This document shows positions 32,933 to 47,500 of a stretch of 64,000 nucleotides of DNA, piece after piece (the stretch's first letter is position 1; every line of letters starts with the position of its first letter). Both the position numbers and the translations under genes were made by a program. The stretch covers positions 29,735,501 to 29,799,500 of the forward strand of contig NC_057916.1 in NCBI RefSeq assembly GCF_018873765.1. The letters run 5' to 3'. This DNA comes from Telopea speciosissima. Lineage: Eukaryota; Streptophyta; Magnoliopsida; Proteales; Proteaceae. Under the pieces are notes generated by a model. It saw nothing but the letters and a program-made list of their open reading frames with translations. It ran no database searches and was not told where the DNA came from.

Positions 32933-34499
32933 ATAGCTGTAGATATCATGTACCATATCAAGGTATCCATATTTGTCTAGGGGTGCAAATCTCTCTATAG
33001 TACGTCCATAGAATTGGTAAACTATTTTGCACACTACTACCATTGTGTCAACAACTATTCAAATAGTAGCTTGTAGTGGTTAATAGATACACATAACTCA
33101 TCATCAATTAAAACCAAAAAATGATGTTATTGACTACCAACATGCTAAATCATACAACACTGACAAATCATCTTACAACCACATACATTAACAACTCAAA
33201 ATTAGTATAAATCACTCAAAATCATTATACAATGAGAATCCACAGGTTTGAGTATAACCAACTAACACTTTCCTACCCAAAACTAGTACGAAATCCCTCA
33301 AATCAATATAAAGTGTCATAAACAATACTGGGATTTTATGCCTCCACATAAGCAGTTTCAACATACAGTTAATACAATGTTTTACTTGCACTATAAACAA
33401 TACTGGGATCAACCATTGATTCATTGAGTTAAGCAAGGATTGATCCCACATAACAATTCAGGAATCGTTCATAACATTCAGTAGGGATGACTTCCATGGA
33501 TGAATTATTCAGGGATTAAAAAATCACAAGGATTGAAAGATAACATAACATTCAATATAACTAACTCAATAATTTAGTAATTTTTGCTAAAAAATGATAA
33601 GGAAATGCAAGTATTTTCCTAGCAAGTATTTTCCTAGGGTTAACCATTGATTCCAAAAAAAGCTAAATAAAAATGGGGGTTTAACTTACAGTGAGGGGCT
33701 GAACTTGGTTTCCAAGTGCAGGGATGAGTCACCAAATTCGAGTAGGGATGACTTGCAGGGATGGGTTATTCTCTCCTTCTATTTTTCCCCTGTTGAATCA
33801 CAAGTCCAGGTACAAGGATGAGTATCACCAAAGAGCAGTAGCCATGATGGATATAGGGTTCTGGAGGAAAAGATAAGTAGGGTTTCAAGAAGGTAGCGAA
33901 TCAACTAGTTAACCTTATGAGATCATCCCACCGCAAACCGAGTGCTTTCTTAGGTTTTTTTCCATCAGAGAAGAAAACAAATCCACCTAGTGCAAACCAA
34001 GGGTTGAGGGCTTCCTTAGGGTTTTCTGCCAGAGAAGAAATCTTCTTTTTCTTTGCATGCAAACAAGGCTAGGTGCTGTGGGTGGATCAATTAATTTGAG
34101 GTGTTGTGGATGGATCAATTGGATTTGCAAGTTATGGTTGGGTTGAGAGATTTCATGGAAGGTAGATGAGACAAGATGTCAAAGATGATGGATTGAGTTA
34201 GCATTTCATTAAGGGCCAAAGGGCAACTTAAGGGGCAAAACGGTAACATCAACCCTATCAAGGGTAGTATGGGCAATAAAAATTCGATTTTCTAACTAAG
34301 CTGTTACCTAACCTTAAAACACTAATAGATTGGGGTTGAGTGTAATGAAGTTTGGAAAGTAGGAGTGGTTTGAGTATTTGTCAGAATTGTAGGGAAGGTC
34401 CATGTATTTAAGGCAAAGGTAAGGGGAGGTTAGAGTAATTTACTCTTTTTTTTCCTCCTCCAATTTCGTGGTTGAGTTGCGGCCTTGAGGGTTGGGAGT
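32933..34499. other. Intergenic, no gene recognised
   Basis: About 1.6 kb. It contains small local duplications (GCAAGTATTTTCCTA twice near 33609-33640; AACAATACTGGGAT twice near 33320 and 33398). Otherwise I see no gene, element boundary or RNA. Confidence 0.45.
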
Positions 34500-35054
34500 A
34501 AGGGTGTTAAACGGTCCAATTTCGGTTAAACGGCTCGATTTGGTTCGGTTTTGACTGCTTGAGGGTAGAAACCGTAACTAGACCAAACTAAACAGTCTCA
34601 TAATCAAAACTTGGACCGTTTGGTAAACGGTTTTACATGGTTTTGGTTAGACGGTTACTAGATGGTTTCATAAACCATTTACTAAAAAGTCTAATTTACA
34701 CTGGTTAGCTGCTGCATTTTTTTATAGAAAATGGGGGCCTTTGGCAGTGTATATAACCATTAAGGAAGACACATATAAAAATTAAGAATGAAATAGAAAC
34801 AATGGAAGCCATGGCTAGAGCTTCAAAATGGAGAGACCTAGAAGCACATAACAGTATGAATCAATAGCTCCCTTGAAACCAAGGTTTTAAACGGTTAGAC
34901 GGTTTGGTTATAATCAGTTTAATTGGATTACAGTATTACACAGTTTGAAATCGTTGGATTAAACGACCTAAATCAAACCGGTGTCATTTCTAAAACCATA
35001 ACTGGACCATTTAACTAAATGGCCTATTGGTTTCGGTTTGGTTTTGACACCCTT
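34500..35054. mobile_element. Non-autonomous hAT-like element (AAGGGTGT ends)
   Basis: About 555 bp with tips AAGGGTGTTAAACGG and, inverted, AAGGGTGTCAAAACC. The interior carries many ACGGTTT/AAACCG subterminal motifs in both directions, a common arrangement for plant hAT MITEs. No 8-bp target duplication could be recognised. It ends about 500 bp upstream of the SMC1 start codon. Confidence 0.55.
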
Positions 35055-35242
35055 AGATGAGAAGACGAGAGGGTCAAATGTATTATTAAGATAGGAAGGG
35101 GTGTATAGGGAAATTTTAGAAAAAAAGGGGTTTGAGTTAAACAAACAGGACGCGAATTAATGAAAAATGTAACTGAGCTTTTTCTGGACATTTGGAAATC
35201 CGCTCGGTTCAGAATTCAGATGATACGTTCGTTAAGTTTTTA

Positions 35243-35250
35243 TTCCCGCC
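35243..35250 (+). promoter_or_regulatory. E2F-like site upstream of SMC1
   Basis: TTCCCGCC fits the plant E2F consensus TTSSCGSS. It lies about 310 bp upstream of the SMC1 ATG, where an S-phase regulator would be sensible for a cohesin gene. Functional use is inferred. Confidence 0.45.
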
Positions 35251-35444
35251 ATTTCAACTCCTTACGTTTCTCGCCCAAAATTTTCTGATGAAAATATTTC
35301 TCGCCCAAATTTGCTACCCTCAGTTTTCCAATTTCCATCTATTCGTCTCCGAAGCTAGTCGCCCTAACCGCCTCCCCTCCCGATGATACCCTCGAAAAAA
35401 CGCTTGATGCTAGAAGTCCACGCAGAGGTAGCTTAAAGTGATAA

Positions 35445-35460
35445 TTTTCCCGAAACCCTA
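35445..35460 (+). promoter_or_regulatory. E2F-like core joined to a telo-box upstream of SMC1
   Basis: TTTTCCCG is directly followed by AAACCCTA, a telo-box. Telo-boxes near transcription starts are common in plant genes of cycling cells and often accompany E2F sites. It lies about 100 bp before the SMC1 start codon, probably in or near the 5' UTR. Confidence 0.45.
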
Positions 35461-35560
35461 GTTATGATACCAGTACTCCTTAGAGACACTCGCTGCTGAA
35501 ATCATCTCAAAATACTAGTTCAGAAATATCTACCAGAGCTCGAGGTAGGGTTTCGTGAGG

Positions 35561-38500
35561 ATGCCGTCCCTAATTTCTCCGGGGAAAATAGTCCGTCTGG
35601 AGCTCGAGAACTTCAAGTCTTACAAAGGCCACCAAGTCATCGGTCCATTCTATGATTTCACTGCAATTATTGGCCCCAATGGCGCTGGAAAATCGAATCT
35701 CATGGACGCCATAAGCTTCGTACTTGGTGTGAGGTCGGTGCAGTTGCGAGGTGCGCAGCTGAAGGATCTTATATACGCATTTGATGACAAGGAGAAAGAG
35801 CAGAAAGGAAGAAAGGCGTTTGTCCGGCTTGTTTATCAACTCGGAAATGGTTCAGATCTTCAGTTCACGCGGACGATCACGACTGCTGGGACCAGTGAGT
35901 ATAGGCTCGACGGGAAGGTTGTGACCTGGGATGAATATAACAGTAAACTGAAGTCGCTAGGCATTCTTGTCAAGGCCCGAAACTTCCTCGTCTTTCAGGT
36001 AGTCTCATTCTTTCATATTGCACTTTTTTTTTTCTTTCTATTTTCCCTAGAATTTTCCGGCATTTTCACGTAATAAGTTAGTTCCAATACATTATTTATG
36101 CCCGAGATAGTACATTTAACACCCCCCCTTTGGGTGAAGGGGGGGGGGGTTACTGCCTCACGTCAAATGCTTCATAGCGAACATAAGGGGATCCAATTAA
36201 TGGGTGTTGCTTTTGATTTATATCTCTATTGAAAGGGAGGACTAGTTTCAAATATATTATTTTCGTTCATGGTCCCATTACTGTTAGTTTAGATACCAAA
36301 GCAAAACCATTGGGAGTGAAGAATTGGACACTGACTTGTGATAATAGGCCATGTTTTTTTTTTTGGGGGGGGGGGGGAGGGAGCCATACCAGAAAAGCAG
36401 TTATATGTTGCAATATGGACAAAAATACCATTGACCTTATGTTAGATACTTTTATAGTGGTGATGACAGGATCAGCTTGTGTGAGTTTATGTTCAAGTCT
36501 AATATGAATCAAATACAAGTATTAATTCCTGAACCAAACTCCAACCCAATTGGATTCTACTATGACAAAATTGGGCACTGCTTGGGTACAAGCAATGGTT
36601 TAAAACCCAATACAGGTGTTAACCCAGGATGGGGCTGGGTTGAGATAATATGGATTGATTATTTGATTGTCGAGCTAACTGAGTGATCTGATAATGCAAG
36701 GTCATATGTATGTGTAGAATAAGTTCTCTCAGTCTCATGGTTCTCAAAATAATAATGTTTTTTGGAACTAATAATAGTCATTTTTATTTATTTTGTGTGA
36801 GGAACTAATATAGTAGCATGTTCTCTATATATTTGTTTTGTTTAATAAGTATTCAATGGAAAAAATAATTTCCACTTATTTTATCTTATTTATTGTAGAT
36901 TTAATTTTTCAATAAGATGGATTGTGTTGGGAACATTGAAAACCCACACAAAGAAACTGCATATCTGTAAAAGAGAAAATTAAAGTAATTGATACACCAT
37001 TAAGTTGAATTCACTATTATCACAAATTTTTAGGTTATTTTTTCTCAAAAAAAAAAAAGGAAAAAAAAATTACAAGGGAATTAAGACTCCCAATAAATTG
37101 ATTCAATTACTAAAAATAGACCTCCTCAATAAGTTGTCGCTTTTTCCAGTTCATTTAAAATTACTAAAAGTGGACCAAATGCAATTGAATACCTGAAGAA
37201 ACCCGAGTAACTACTGAACCCTACTACCATTCATGACCCAAATTTGAAAAATATCATTTGTTGCCTAAATAAAACTTGTTATATATAATCAAAATGAGAA
37301 CCTAAACCACATAAACAACTTATCAGCCCCACATCATTTTCATGTCCTAGAATCCATGTGGGTTCTGTCTTTTGTAAATAAAAATTACACCAAAAGACCC
37401 ATGCTATATTTTAAATGATCCATACATGAGCTACACCAACTGATAAGTATATGCTGATGGTGATGCAAGAGAAAAAACTCCTCTGGACAATTGCTAAATG
37501 GTGATTGTCTTTTTCATTACTTCATCTTTTTGATGATTCTGATCTGCACATTCTTTTCTGGAAACATCCTCTTTGTGAAAGCAGGGGTAGGGCTGCGTAC
37601 ATTATGACCCTCCCCAGACCCTGCAGTGGCAGAAGCCTTGTGCACTGTGTACGCCCTTTTTTGGTCTATTTATTATTTTTTTATCTTCTTGTGTTTTTAT
37701 CCCAATAAATATTTAGGTTTTTGTATCAAGCTAATTATGCCACAAGTTATTAGGATTGGATTACTTGAAATTTGAATCTTGTACCATTAACTTTCTTTTG
37801 TAGGGTGATGTGGAGTCAATCGCCTCCAAAAATCCGAAGGAACTTACTGCGCTTCTTGAGCAGATCTCTGGGTCTGAAGATCTTAAGAAAGACTATGAGG
37901 ACTTGGAAGAACAAAAAGCCAGGGCTGAAGAACAATCAGCACTTGTTTATCAGAAGAAGAAAACGGTGGTCATGGAGAGGAAGCAGAAGAAAGAACAGAA
38001 AGAAGAAGCGGAAAAGCATCTTCGCTTGCAAGAACAACTGGTATGCATTTTAAGTTCTGCTTCTGTTGACACTTTTTATGATGTCCAGAATTATACCAGG
38101 CTGTAGCTGAACTGCGGTAGACTTTGGTAGCTTCTGAAGCTTACTCTCCTATCATCCGCACATCACTTTAAGCAATTTTACTGATGTAAAGAGTAAACGA
38201 AGCTGTATAATACTGGGAAGCAGGGTTGAATAGAAAAATAATGTGTACGCAGTCCTCCCACTAAAAATCAGCTCCTTTTTCTACCAAATGAAAGGGTCAC
38301 TACTGATGCAGGCTTAAACCTACATCCTAAACCAACCCAAGGCCCACATCAGTAGCTTGGTTTAGATATGCCAAATCACCAAGTATGTGCCTGCTATACC
38401 CAACAATTCTTGGTTTATATGGAAGACCTGTGGTTTTATTTTTAGTTATGAGGAAGGAATACTTAGTTACCTACTAAAGTGGGATTCATACTAGTCAAAT

Positions 38501-41500
38501 TGACTTCTTCCTAACAAGAAGCGCAAACAGAATGGTGTGTAAGGACTGTAAGGTTATCCGTGGGGAGAGCCTGATAACCCAACATAGACTGGTGATCCTG
38601 GATATGTGTCTCAGTGCCCAGAAGCATAGGAGCAGAGAACCTATGCACCCTAAGATAATGTGGTGGAGATTAAAAGGGGAGTACCTAAGGATACCTACTA
38701 ATAATGTGGTCAAACAAGGAAAGTGGGACTTTGAAGGGGACACTAATGCGATGTGGTACGAGTTGATGATTTGTATTCAGAGGGTTGCCAAAGATGTGCT
38801 AGGGGAAGCGAAGGGTGGTTGTCAGGCCCTTAGGGAGACTTGGTGGTGGAAAGATGAGGTCCAAGCATCTATTAAGACCAAGAAAATGTGTTTTAAGACT
38901 TGGCAAAGGACTAAGGAAGCAGAGGATAAAAAGAAGTATAATGATGCCAAAAACGAAGCAAGGAAGATCGTGGGGATGGCTAGGGCAAAGAAATATTAGG
39001 ATATCTATATCAGCCTGAACATAAAAGAAGTGGAAAAAGCTATATATAAGATAGGGGAGAAAGTTCTCTGTCCGGGAGTGTGGCCTACGCCAACACTCCC
39101 ATGTGTCTATCTCTCTCCTCCTCAAAACAAGGGAGCAGAGGTATCTTTTCATATGGGGAGGAGAGAGATAGACTCATGGGAGTGCTGGTGTAGGCCACAT
39201 TCCCGGACAAAGAACATTCTCCCATAAGATAGCTAATATGAGAGAAAGAAAGAGTAGAGATTTCGATAAGGTGAGGTGTATAAAGGGTGATGACGAAAGA
39301 GTTTTGGTTAGGGATGAGGACATTGTGAAGAGATGGGATGAGTATTGGAGATAGGTTGAGTAAAAATGACCTGGACGACTACATTATTCAACAAGACACC
39401 ACACGTCATAGATATTACTAAAGGTTATTGTGGCAGAAGTTAATGAAGCCTTAAGAAAGATGAAAGCAGACAAAACACTAGGTCCAGATGAGATTCCAAT
39501 TGAAGTATGGAAAACCCTAGGAGGTTGTGGGGTTTATTGGTTAACCAATCTATTTAACAAGATTATGAACACAAGAAAGATGCCAAATGAATAGAGAAGA
39601 AGGATTGTAGTCCCGATCTACAAAAATAAAGGTGATATCCAAAATTGTAATAACGATAGAAGCATAAAGCTGATGGCGCACTATGAAACTGTGGGAGAAG
39701 GTTATTGAAGCCTGTTTGAGAAGAGAGACTCATATCTCGATTAACCAATTTGGCTTTATGCTAGGTAGATCCACGACAGAAGCTATCTACTTATTGAGGA
39801 GGCTCACGAAAAGATATAGAGATAGCAAGAAGGATCTCCATATGGTCTTTATCGACCTGGAAAAATCCTATGACCGAGTCCCTAGAGATTTAATCCAACA
39901 TGTTCTAGTGAAGAGAGGGGTGTCAAGTAAGTATGTGGATGTCATTAAAGATATGTATCAGGGAGTGGTAACTAGTGTGAGATCTCTAGGAGGTCAGGGC
40001 AAGGAATTCCCAATTATGATTGGATTACATTAGGTTCAGCCTTAAGTCCTTACCTTTTTCGCATATCATGGGTGATATAACCAAGAGCATTCAAGACGAG
40101 GTCCCATGGTGTATGCTCTTCGCCGATGATATCGTTTTGGTGGATGAGGCAAAAGAAGGGATTAACTCTAAGTTAGAGCTTTGGAGGTCAACCTTGGAAA
40201 CAAGAGTATTTAAGATTAGTAGAACGAAGACGGAGTATATGATGTGTAATTTTAATCACGCTATAAGGGATACTGATATGGTGCGAATTGAGGAAAGAGA
40301 GATGCCGCAAACTGGCTATTTTAGATATCTGGGGTCAATAAAAAATAAAGAAGGTGACATAGAGGATGATATTTCACAGAGAATTAAAGTGGGATGGATG
40401 AAGTGGAGAGGTGCGTCAGGAGTGTTGTGTGACCGATGTATTCCTTTAAAGCTTATAGGAAAGTTCTATAGGACTGTTGTTCGACTGGCCATGATGTATG
40501 GGGCCGAATGTTGGGCATTTAGAAGTGTCATATTGATAAGCTTTGTGTAGCAGAGATGAGGATGTTAAGATGGATGTGTGGAAAAACAAGGAAGGATAAA
40601 GTACGGGATGAACATATAAGAGCGAACTTGGGAGTTGCCCCGATCAATGACAAGCTCTGCGAGAGTCATTTAAGGTGGTATGGTCATATTCAACGGAGGC
40701 CTAGGGATGCACGCCCTAGTAAGGAGGAGTGAAGTAAGGAGGAGTGATATGGTTCCGATTGAAGGTGCTAAAAGAACTAGGGGCAGACCTAAAATGACCA
40801 TAGGAGAAGGGGTGAAGAAGGACATGCATAGTCTAGGTCACAAATCCCATTTAGCTGAGTTTCTCCCCACGTGTGAGGCTGTGTCTCTTTCCTCTTTCAT
40901 TTTTCATTTGTCATCTCTTTCCCCAACCCTCTTTTCCCATCTTTTCTTTCCCTTTTTTGGTTAGAACTTTGTTTTTCCCTACTTTGTTTTGTTTGGTTCC
41001 ATGTAGCCGACCCCATTAAGTTGGGATAAGGCTGAGTTTGTTGTTGTTGGTTTTGAGGATGCAGTTTCCTAGTTGTAGAAGATGACTTGCGGTGTTTTGA
41101 GTACCCTATCTTCCCATTCCTATATTTTAGGATTTTGGAGAGCTATCCAAGGAGTTGCGAATTTGAGAGGATTGGGTCAGCTCTACATGGAGTTTTTGCT
41201 TTATTACCTTCCTACATTTTAGGAAACTATGTGAAGGTTGGAATGTCCAAAAGGAGAGCTCTACAACTTGGGCAATCTTGAAACAAGTTTTTACCTCCCC
41301 CTCCTCATTCCTACAAGTTAGGAATTGAATCTTATCTTAAAGATCACCAACTCGCCAAGCACATGGAGGCTACAGCTCACGCTTTTGGAGCCCCCTTCCT
41401 TATTTTGGGTTTTGTTAATTTTATTATACATTAATTTTCAATGAGTCTAGGTTAAATTGGGATTTACTTTGTTGTTTAATTGTTGTCTTATTTTATGATG

Positions 41501-44500
41501 TAATTGCAATTAATTTTAGCCTTAGGATTTAATAGGCTTAGATATTCGAATTAGGATTTTGAAATTTTATAAATGTAAGAGCTTTTCTCATTGAGGGTAG
41601 TGAATGAATGAATTAGAATTTGCTTTGGCAGACACTATTGGTGTATAAACCTGAAACCACGGAGAGTTTCACTACAGTCTTGAAGAACTGTAGCTTTCCC
41701 TTTCGCAATTTTCTTTCTTTCTTTCTTGTGTTTGTTTTGCATGGTTGCACATCTAGAAGAGTATGTTTGAGTCTCCTGAGCCGTAGCTTCCAACAAGGCT
41801 GCATCAAATACTCAGTGCTGGTCCCTCCTATGCAGGGTCCTGGGAGGGGTGAGTTGGAGTTGTCCCAACCTTTGGCATTTTTTGCGCAAAGTGGCCGTCC
41901 TTAAGACTCGAACCCAGACATTTGCCCTGACAGCTCGACCCTTTTACTATTGCTCCAAGCAATGGCCCCTTGCTCCTTTTCTACTAAATGCCAACTGATA
42001 AATAACTATAAGCCTCTTAGGTTACTATCCAATTGAATTGGAGGGTGTCAATTGGTATTTAAATTCTTCGTGTAGCAGGAAATGTCCTTGAAAATTCCTA
42101 TACTTATTTCCCTCTAGAAACCTTGCATATTGTGGAAGAAGTCATACTCCAATACTGTTGCTGCCTTTACAATGTATCTGTAGGCTTGACTAAGGCCCAT
42201 TTTCTGCATTGGGGCATCCACAATTAGCCACCAGGGACACAAAAAACCTTTAATGCAAGGTCACAGTGAAGGGACTGGTAAGTGGTAACTCACTCTGTTG
42301 ATTTCTAGGTTTTTCCATTGTTGCTGCTTTTCAAGAATCATTTACCAAGTTGATGTACACACATCCTATTCATCTATGGGGAGTCAAATTTTCTTCGTCA
42401 TCGCGAAGCCCTCTTTGTGCAGCTCAGATGAATTGGGGTTTTATGCTTCAGAGGCAAATTTATATTTGCCTATTAGAGAAACTAAATAAGATGGATTTTT
42501 TTGCTTCTTATTTGACATCAAGATCGACTTGTACTAAAATTCCTAATCAAATTAAACTTTTGAAAATTATAAGTGCTACCACGTAACCCTATCAATAAAT
42601 TGGACGTAAGTTTTCTAATACAACTAGCAATTATGAGATTTTCGTCTTGTTGGGAAGGTAATTGGTTAAGCTTTGAAATGACACTAGTCATGATGAACAG
42701 GCAAGTTTTGATCCCAAAAATAGAACCACAAACAGTGAGAGTAACTCATATAAATTCAAAAGAGCAATTAGTCGTGTTGTTCCATGCATGCTCATATGTT
42801 CCTTTCAGTGGAAAATGAACTTTTCAGAGAAAGAAGAACTCTTCAACACCGCAGGGAAGGAGGCAGCATCTATCAATCAGAAAAAACTTCAAAGCATAGG
42901 ATATAAAGGAGGTAAGATTGAGGACAGCATCTAGATCGAAAGATCACCTCATTAGAGCTGCCCTTGAGTGAAGAAGGGAAACCAAGAGAAGAAGAGAAAG
43001 GAGATCGAAGGTAGGAGAAGGAGAAGAGAAGAGAAGAGTGGAGATGGAGGCTGAGGAAGCTTGGCTCAGAATAGGGTTGGTTCTGATACCATGTTAGCTG
43101 AACTGAAAAATGGTAGAATGGCTTGAGTAAGTTTTGTCTCTCCTCAGTCCTCTATATATAGATTTCATTAATAGGAACAGAATTACAAGTATACCCTCCA
43201 TAGTCGACTATGATAGCTAAGGAGAGAAATAAGAAACAAAATAACAAAGAGAAATGCCTAAAGTACCCTTATCGGGTTACATAACTTAAACATAAAAATC
43301 AAAGTACCAGTCCATTTGCCTGATCCAGTCTAGCAGGACTTTGGCATCGATCTGGCCATCGTAGGAGGATGCATCTACCTTTACTAGTCTCCTGGCGTCG
43401 AATCTTCTATCATATGGCTCAAGGTCTTCATCATCCTTGTGTGGGGCATAGTTTCTCTGGTCACGATGCCCACGGGGAGCATGACCTCTACCCCTACCTC
43501 TACCATGACCATTTCCTAGGACGGGAACCTCTATTTTGCCATCAGCCTCAGAGTAGGCATCATCATGTTCATTGAGGTTTGGCTGCCTGTCGGTGTGTGG
43601 GATTGATGCTTCCACAACAGTAAGCCTCTCGGTAAGGGCGTGGAGGTTCTGCTCGAGGGTACAGAGGTTATTGGCTTGAGCTTCTCGGGCTTCTCTGCTC
43701 ACACGCAGCTCGGCTTGAATTTTTCTAACTAGTTCTTCAAAGTTGAGGGGGATGGATCCATAGGTTGATATGACCTACCACTACGAGTGGTCATGTATGG
43801 GAAGACATGGGAGATCCTAGGACTCTTTGTCCCTAGAATGAAATAAAAGAAAGCTAGACTTCTAGACCATGCTCTAATACCAGGTTGATGTAGGACAAAT
43901 CCTAGAAGTTAAGGTACCCTGCAATAGGACATGACCACAGGTTATAACACCTTAATATGGACTTGAAACAAGGGCTGGAATTTACACAACCACATTCAGC
44001 ATTAGAAATAATTAACAGAATTTACTAATAGCAACTATCATCATAAATCAAATGAATAAATACCATAGGCTTTAGGAAACAATTCTAGCAACAAGTATGG
44101 TTAGTTCCTCAAAGCTAGGTTAGAAGATTCAGGGCATTGCATTCAAAGAATCATTAAGCATGCATGACAGTCCACATAGATTAAATAACCACTAATTAGA
44201 AGCATTAGGAATATAAACCAAGATCAAGACAATGCAATTAATTCAAAATTTGGTATTGTTTTAGTGCTGAAAAGGGTGGGAAAATCATGCAAACACAATT
44301 ATAAAATTCTGTTTTAAGGTTAAGAGAAGGGATAGGTTCTAGAGTTTAGTTTAGGGTTAAGGTTTTCAAGATAAAACCTGGGGAATGGGGTGGGGATGGC
44401 TAGAAATAGGGTTAGGATGGGGAACAAGGGGTTTCGGTCGAGAGAGATGGAGGGGAATGGTGATAATGGGGGCTGGAATGCTTCAGCCGCAAGGGACATG

Positions 44501-47500
44501 GGGGGGGGACAGGATTTTGGCAGCAGCAGTGGGGGGAAAGGGATTCACGACAGCAGCTGGGGGGAAAGGGAGAAGAGAGCGAAGAACTAAGAAGTGGAAG
44601 AAGAGAAATAAAGAGGGAGAGAGAAGAGAGAGAGAGACGTACCTTGAGGGAGAGAATCGTAGAAAGGGGGAGGGGGAGACGCAGCTCTTGGCAGCAAATT
44701 TTCTTCATTCATCAATAATTCCCATAATGTGGCTGATTACAACTTAAATAAAGACATAAATGTAAATCCCTAAAATACCCTTAACCTAATTAAAACAAAA
44801 GAAACTAAACAAGTGCTCTCACTTAAGTTGTAAGGACTGAAACGAAACTGCAGAATTAAACAAATAAAAATACTAAAATGCCCTTCACTTATTTAACATA
44901 AGTACTAAAATAAAATGACTAAATGACCCTAGATGTCTAAACAGCCTCGCGTTAGCCTGTAGCCTCTGAAATCATCATCGAACCATAGCAACTGGCTCCG
45001 TGGAAGTAGTCTCTTGTGCCTTTGGTAATGGTGCACAAAGGGCCTCTGGTAATGGTGTGACATGATGTCCCCATCAGCCACCCAATTGTAGGATCAATTC
45101 TTTCTATTCATCCTATATCAGTATCACAAATTTTGACTAGATTTAAATAGTTAACCAAAAATAAAGCCGAAATTCCAAAAAAAGAGTAGTTTTTCTAGTC
45201 TGGCAGTTCTAAGTAGTATCTCTAACTGGCGTAAATATTTGCCACGTGGCAGGTTGGATAGAGCTGAAATTCTGTAGACAGACCAAGGTCCACATTTCAC
45301 ATGTCAAATAAGAGTTGACCAAGTGGCAAAATAGCTTTAAAAATTCCAGTGAAAAATTTAACTTTTCTAAAAAGAAATGGATGGCTAGGGATACAAGGGA
45401 ACCGACAATACACAGGAGGGTATACGGATGAATCTGAGTCTAAAATTTTACATGTGGCTAATCTAGAGTCTAGACCATTTTCAAGATATGGGTTGAACTT
45501 GCCACATCAACCTTCTATGTGGAAAGACTTGGTGTTGCATTAGAGATACCCTCTAGTATTGCCAGACTAGAAATTCTTTTGCCTTCTGGAAATTACCTTT
45601 GCAACCTCAAGAGTAGATTTTGTATCTCATTAAGGGTCCATTGGCAAAGGCTAAGGGTTCTCCAAGTTGTAAAGCTATGGCGAGGGATATCGCCTTTGAA
45701 CCAGACTAACTTATGCCAAGGGACGAGGATATACCCCACCTTTTTTTTGACTGCCCTTTGTCCTCCTCCATCTGGAAGAAAGCCCCCACTACCATTTGGC
45801 CCCGGTGCAAGAGACCTCTGGCCTTTCATAGAGAATGGCTCAGGCTTGACATGACATGCTCTGGTAGCTCCATCTGCGACATTGTTGGTAAGCTTGTTTT
45901 CGGTTATGCAATTTATCACATTTGGATGGAGCGGAATCTTAGGAGATGGATCTCCAAGTCTAGATCTTATGATTTGATTTGGAAAACCATCTCTTTTGAC
46001 GTGTCCTCCAAGCTCAGCTTTAACCCCCATAGGTCCATTTTAGATACCCCAAGGAACAGGCATATTGTTGTATCCTGGGGTCTTGATATTTCTCTCTTGC
46101 AGCCTCCTACCTCTTGTTAGGTAGCTTGAGGCTTGTTTCCTTTCCCCCCTCCCTTCTTCTTTCCCCCCTTGTATCCCCCCCCCTTTTTTTTCCTCCGCCC
46201 CCTCCTGGGGTTTGTTAATAGATTTATTTATTCACCAAAAAAAAGGGGTCGATTGCACTGTCCTGCTTTCTGCATCACAAATTGAAGTGCTTTATGTTGG
46301 CCTAAGGTTTGAATTATATTCTGGTGCTTTTAAGAATTAAAACGTGTAATGTAGTCCTAGGTAGGAGTATTTCCACTAGGAACCAAGGTAATAGGATCAC
46401 CAACCAAGACTGCTGAGTTGGCTGGGCAGAATTAGGGTTTTAAACTAAATTCTAGGGTTAGGTATGGGGGAATAGGACACTGGATATCTGATTTTAACAT
46501 GCAGGCTTTGGGAAGGCTTTTACAACCGAATTGATACAGATTTAAATCAAAATTCAGATTCCAGGATTTTAGGGTTAGGGTTTTGGGTTTTAGAGCTTAG
46601 GGAAACTACCAAAAATAGGGTTTACAGTGGGATTTATGACCAGGGCTTGAGGTCGAGTGTGAGGGACAAGGGAATGGAAGTTCGGCTGTGATTTGAAGGA
46701 ATTCTGTCGGTTGAATAAGTCTAGACAGAAATTAGGGTTTTTTTGGGTTTTAATGGAGAAGAGGGATTTAGGGTTTTGACTGTTGATTATGGGCAGCAGC
46801 TAGGGTCGACTGTAGATAATGGTGTAGGGAGGCTATGGCCTAAGTTTGATTGATTTCTGATGGAGAAACAGATCTGGACAGAACTCAGCAGGCTAGGGTT
46901 TATGAAAGTAAAACAGAAAAATAAAGGGGGATCGAATGGGGAAGGAGAAGGAATAAGAAAAATAGAATTAAAATTCAAACTTACCACAGGAATCCACCAG
47001 CAGCAGCTTGAAGGATGAAGGATGAAACCACCTTCAGAGAGAGAGATCCTCCCAGCCGTCACGGTGTAAGGAGTCGCAGGAATCGACCCATCCTTTCCCC
47101 CTTGAAATCCACAAGGATGCACACTCCAAGGAGTAGGAACAGCAGCAGCAGAAACAGTATTTTTTTTCAAAATTTCAATGTGGGGGAGCCTCCCACGATT
47201 TCTACTTTTATAATACAGGGCCAATGGCCAAATCCTAGTACAAATTAAAGTCTCCTCCTAAAATCGTGGAAGGGAGAGATTTAATCTAACTTAACTAATT
47301 TAAAACAGTAAATTGACTAAGATACCCCTACTAACTTAAAATAAAAGAATCTAACTAAAAACCACTAATTTAAAAGAAGATTTCATACTAGCCAATAGGA
47401 TATAAGGACCTATTGACCAATAGGAACATTTCACTTAAATTAGACCAATTGAACCAATTGGATGCAACCAATTCTAAACCGATTCAATTTAAAAACAGGA

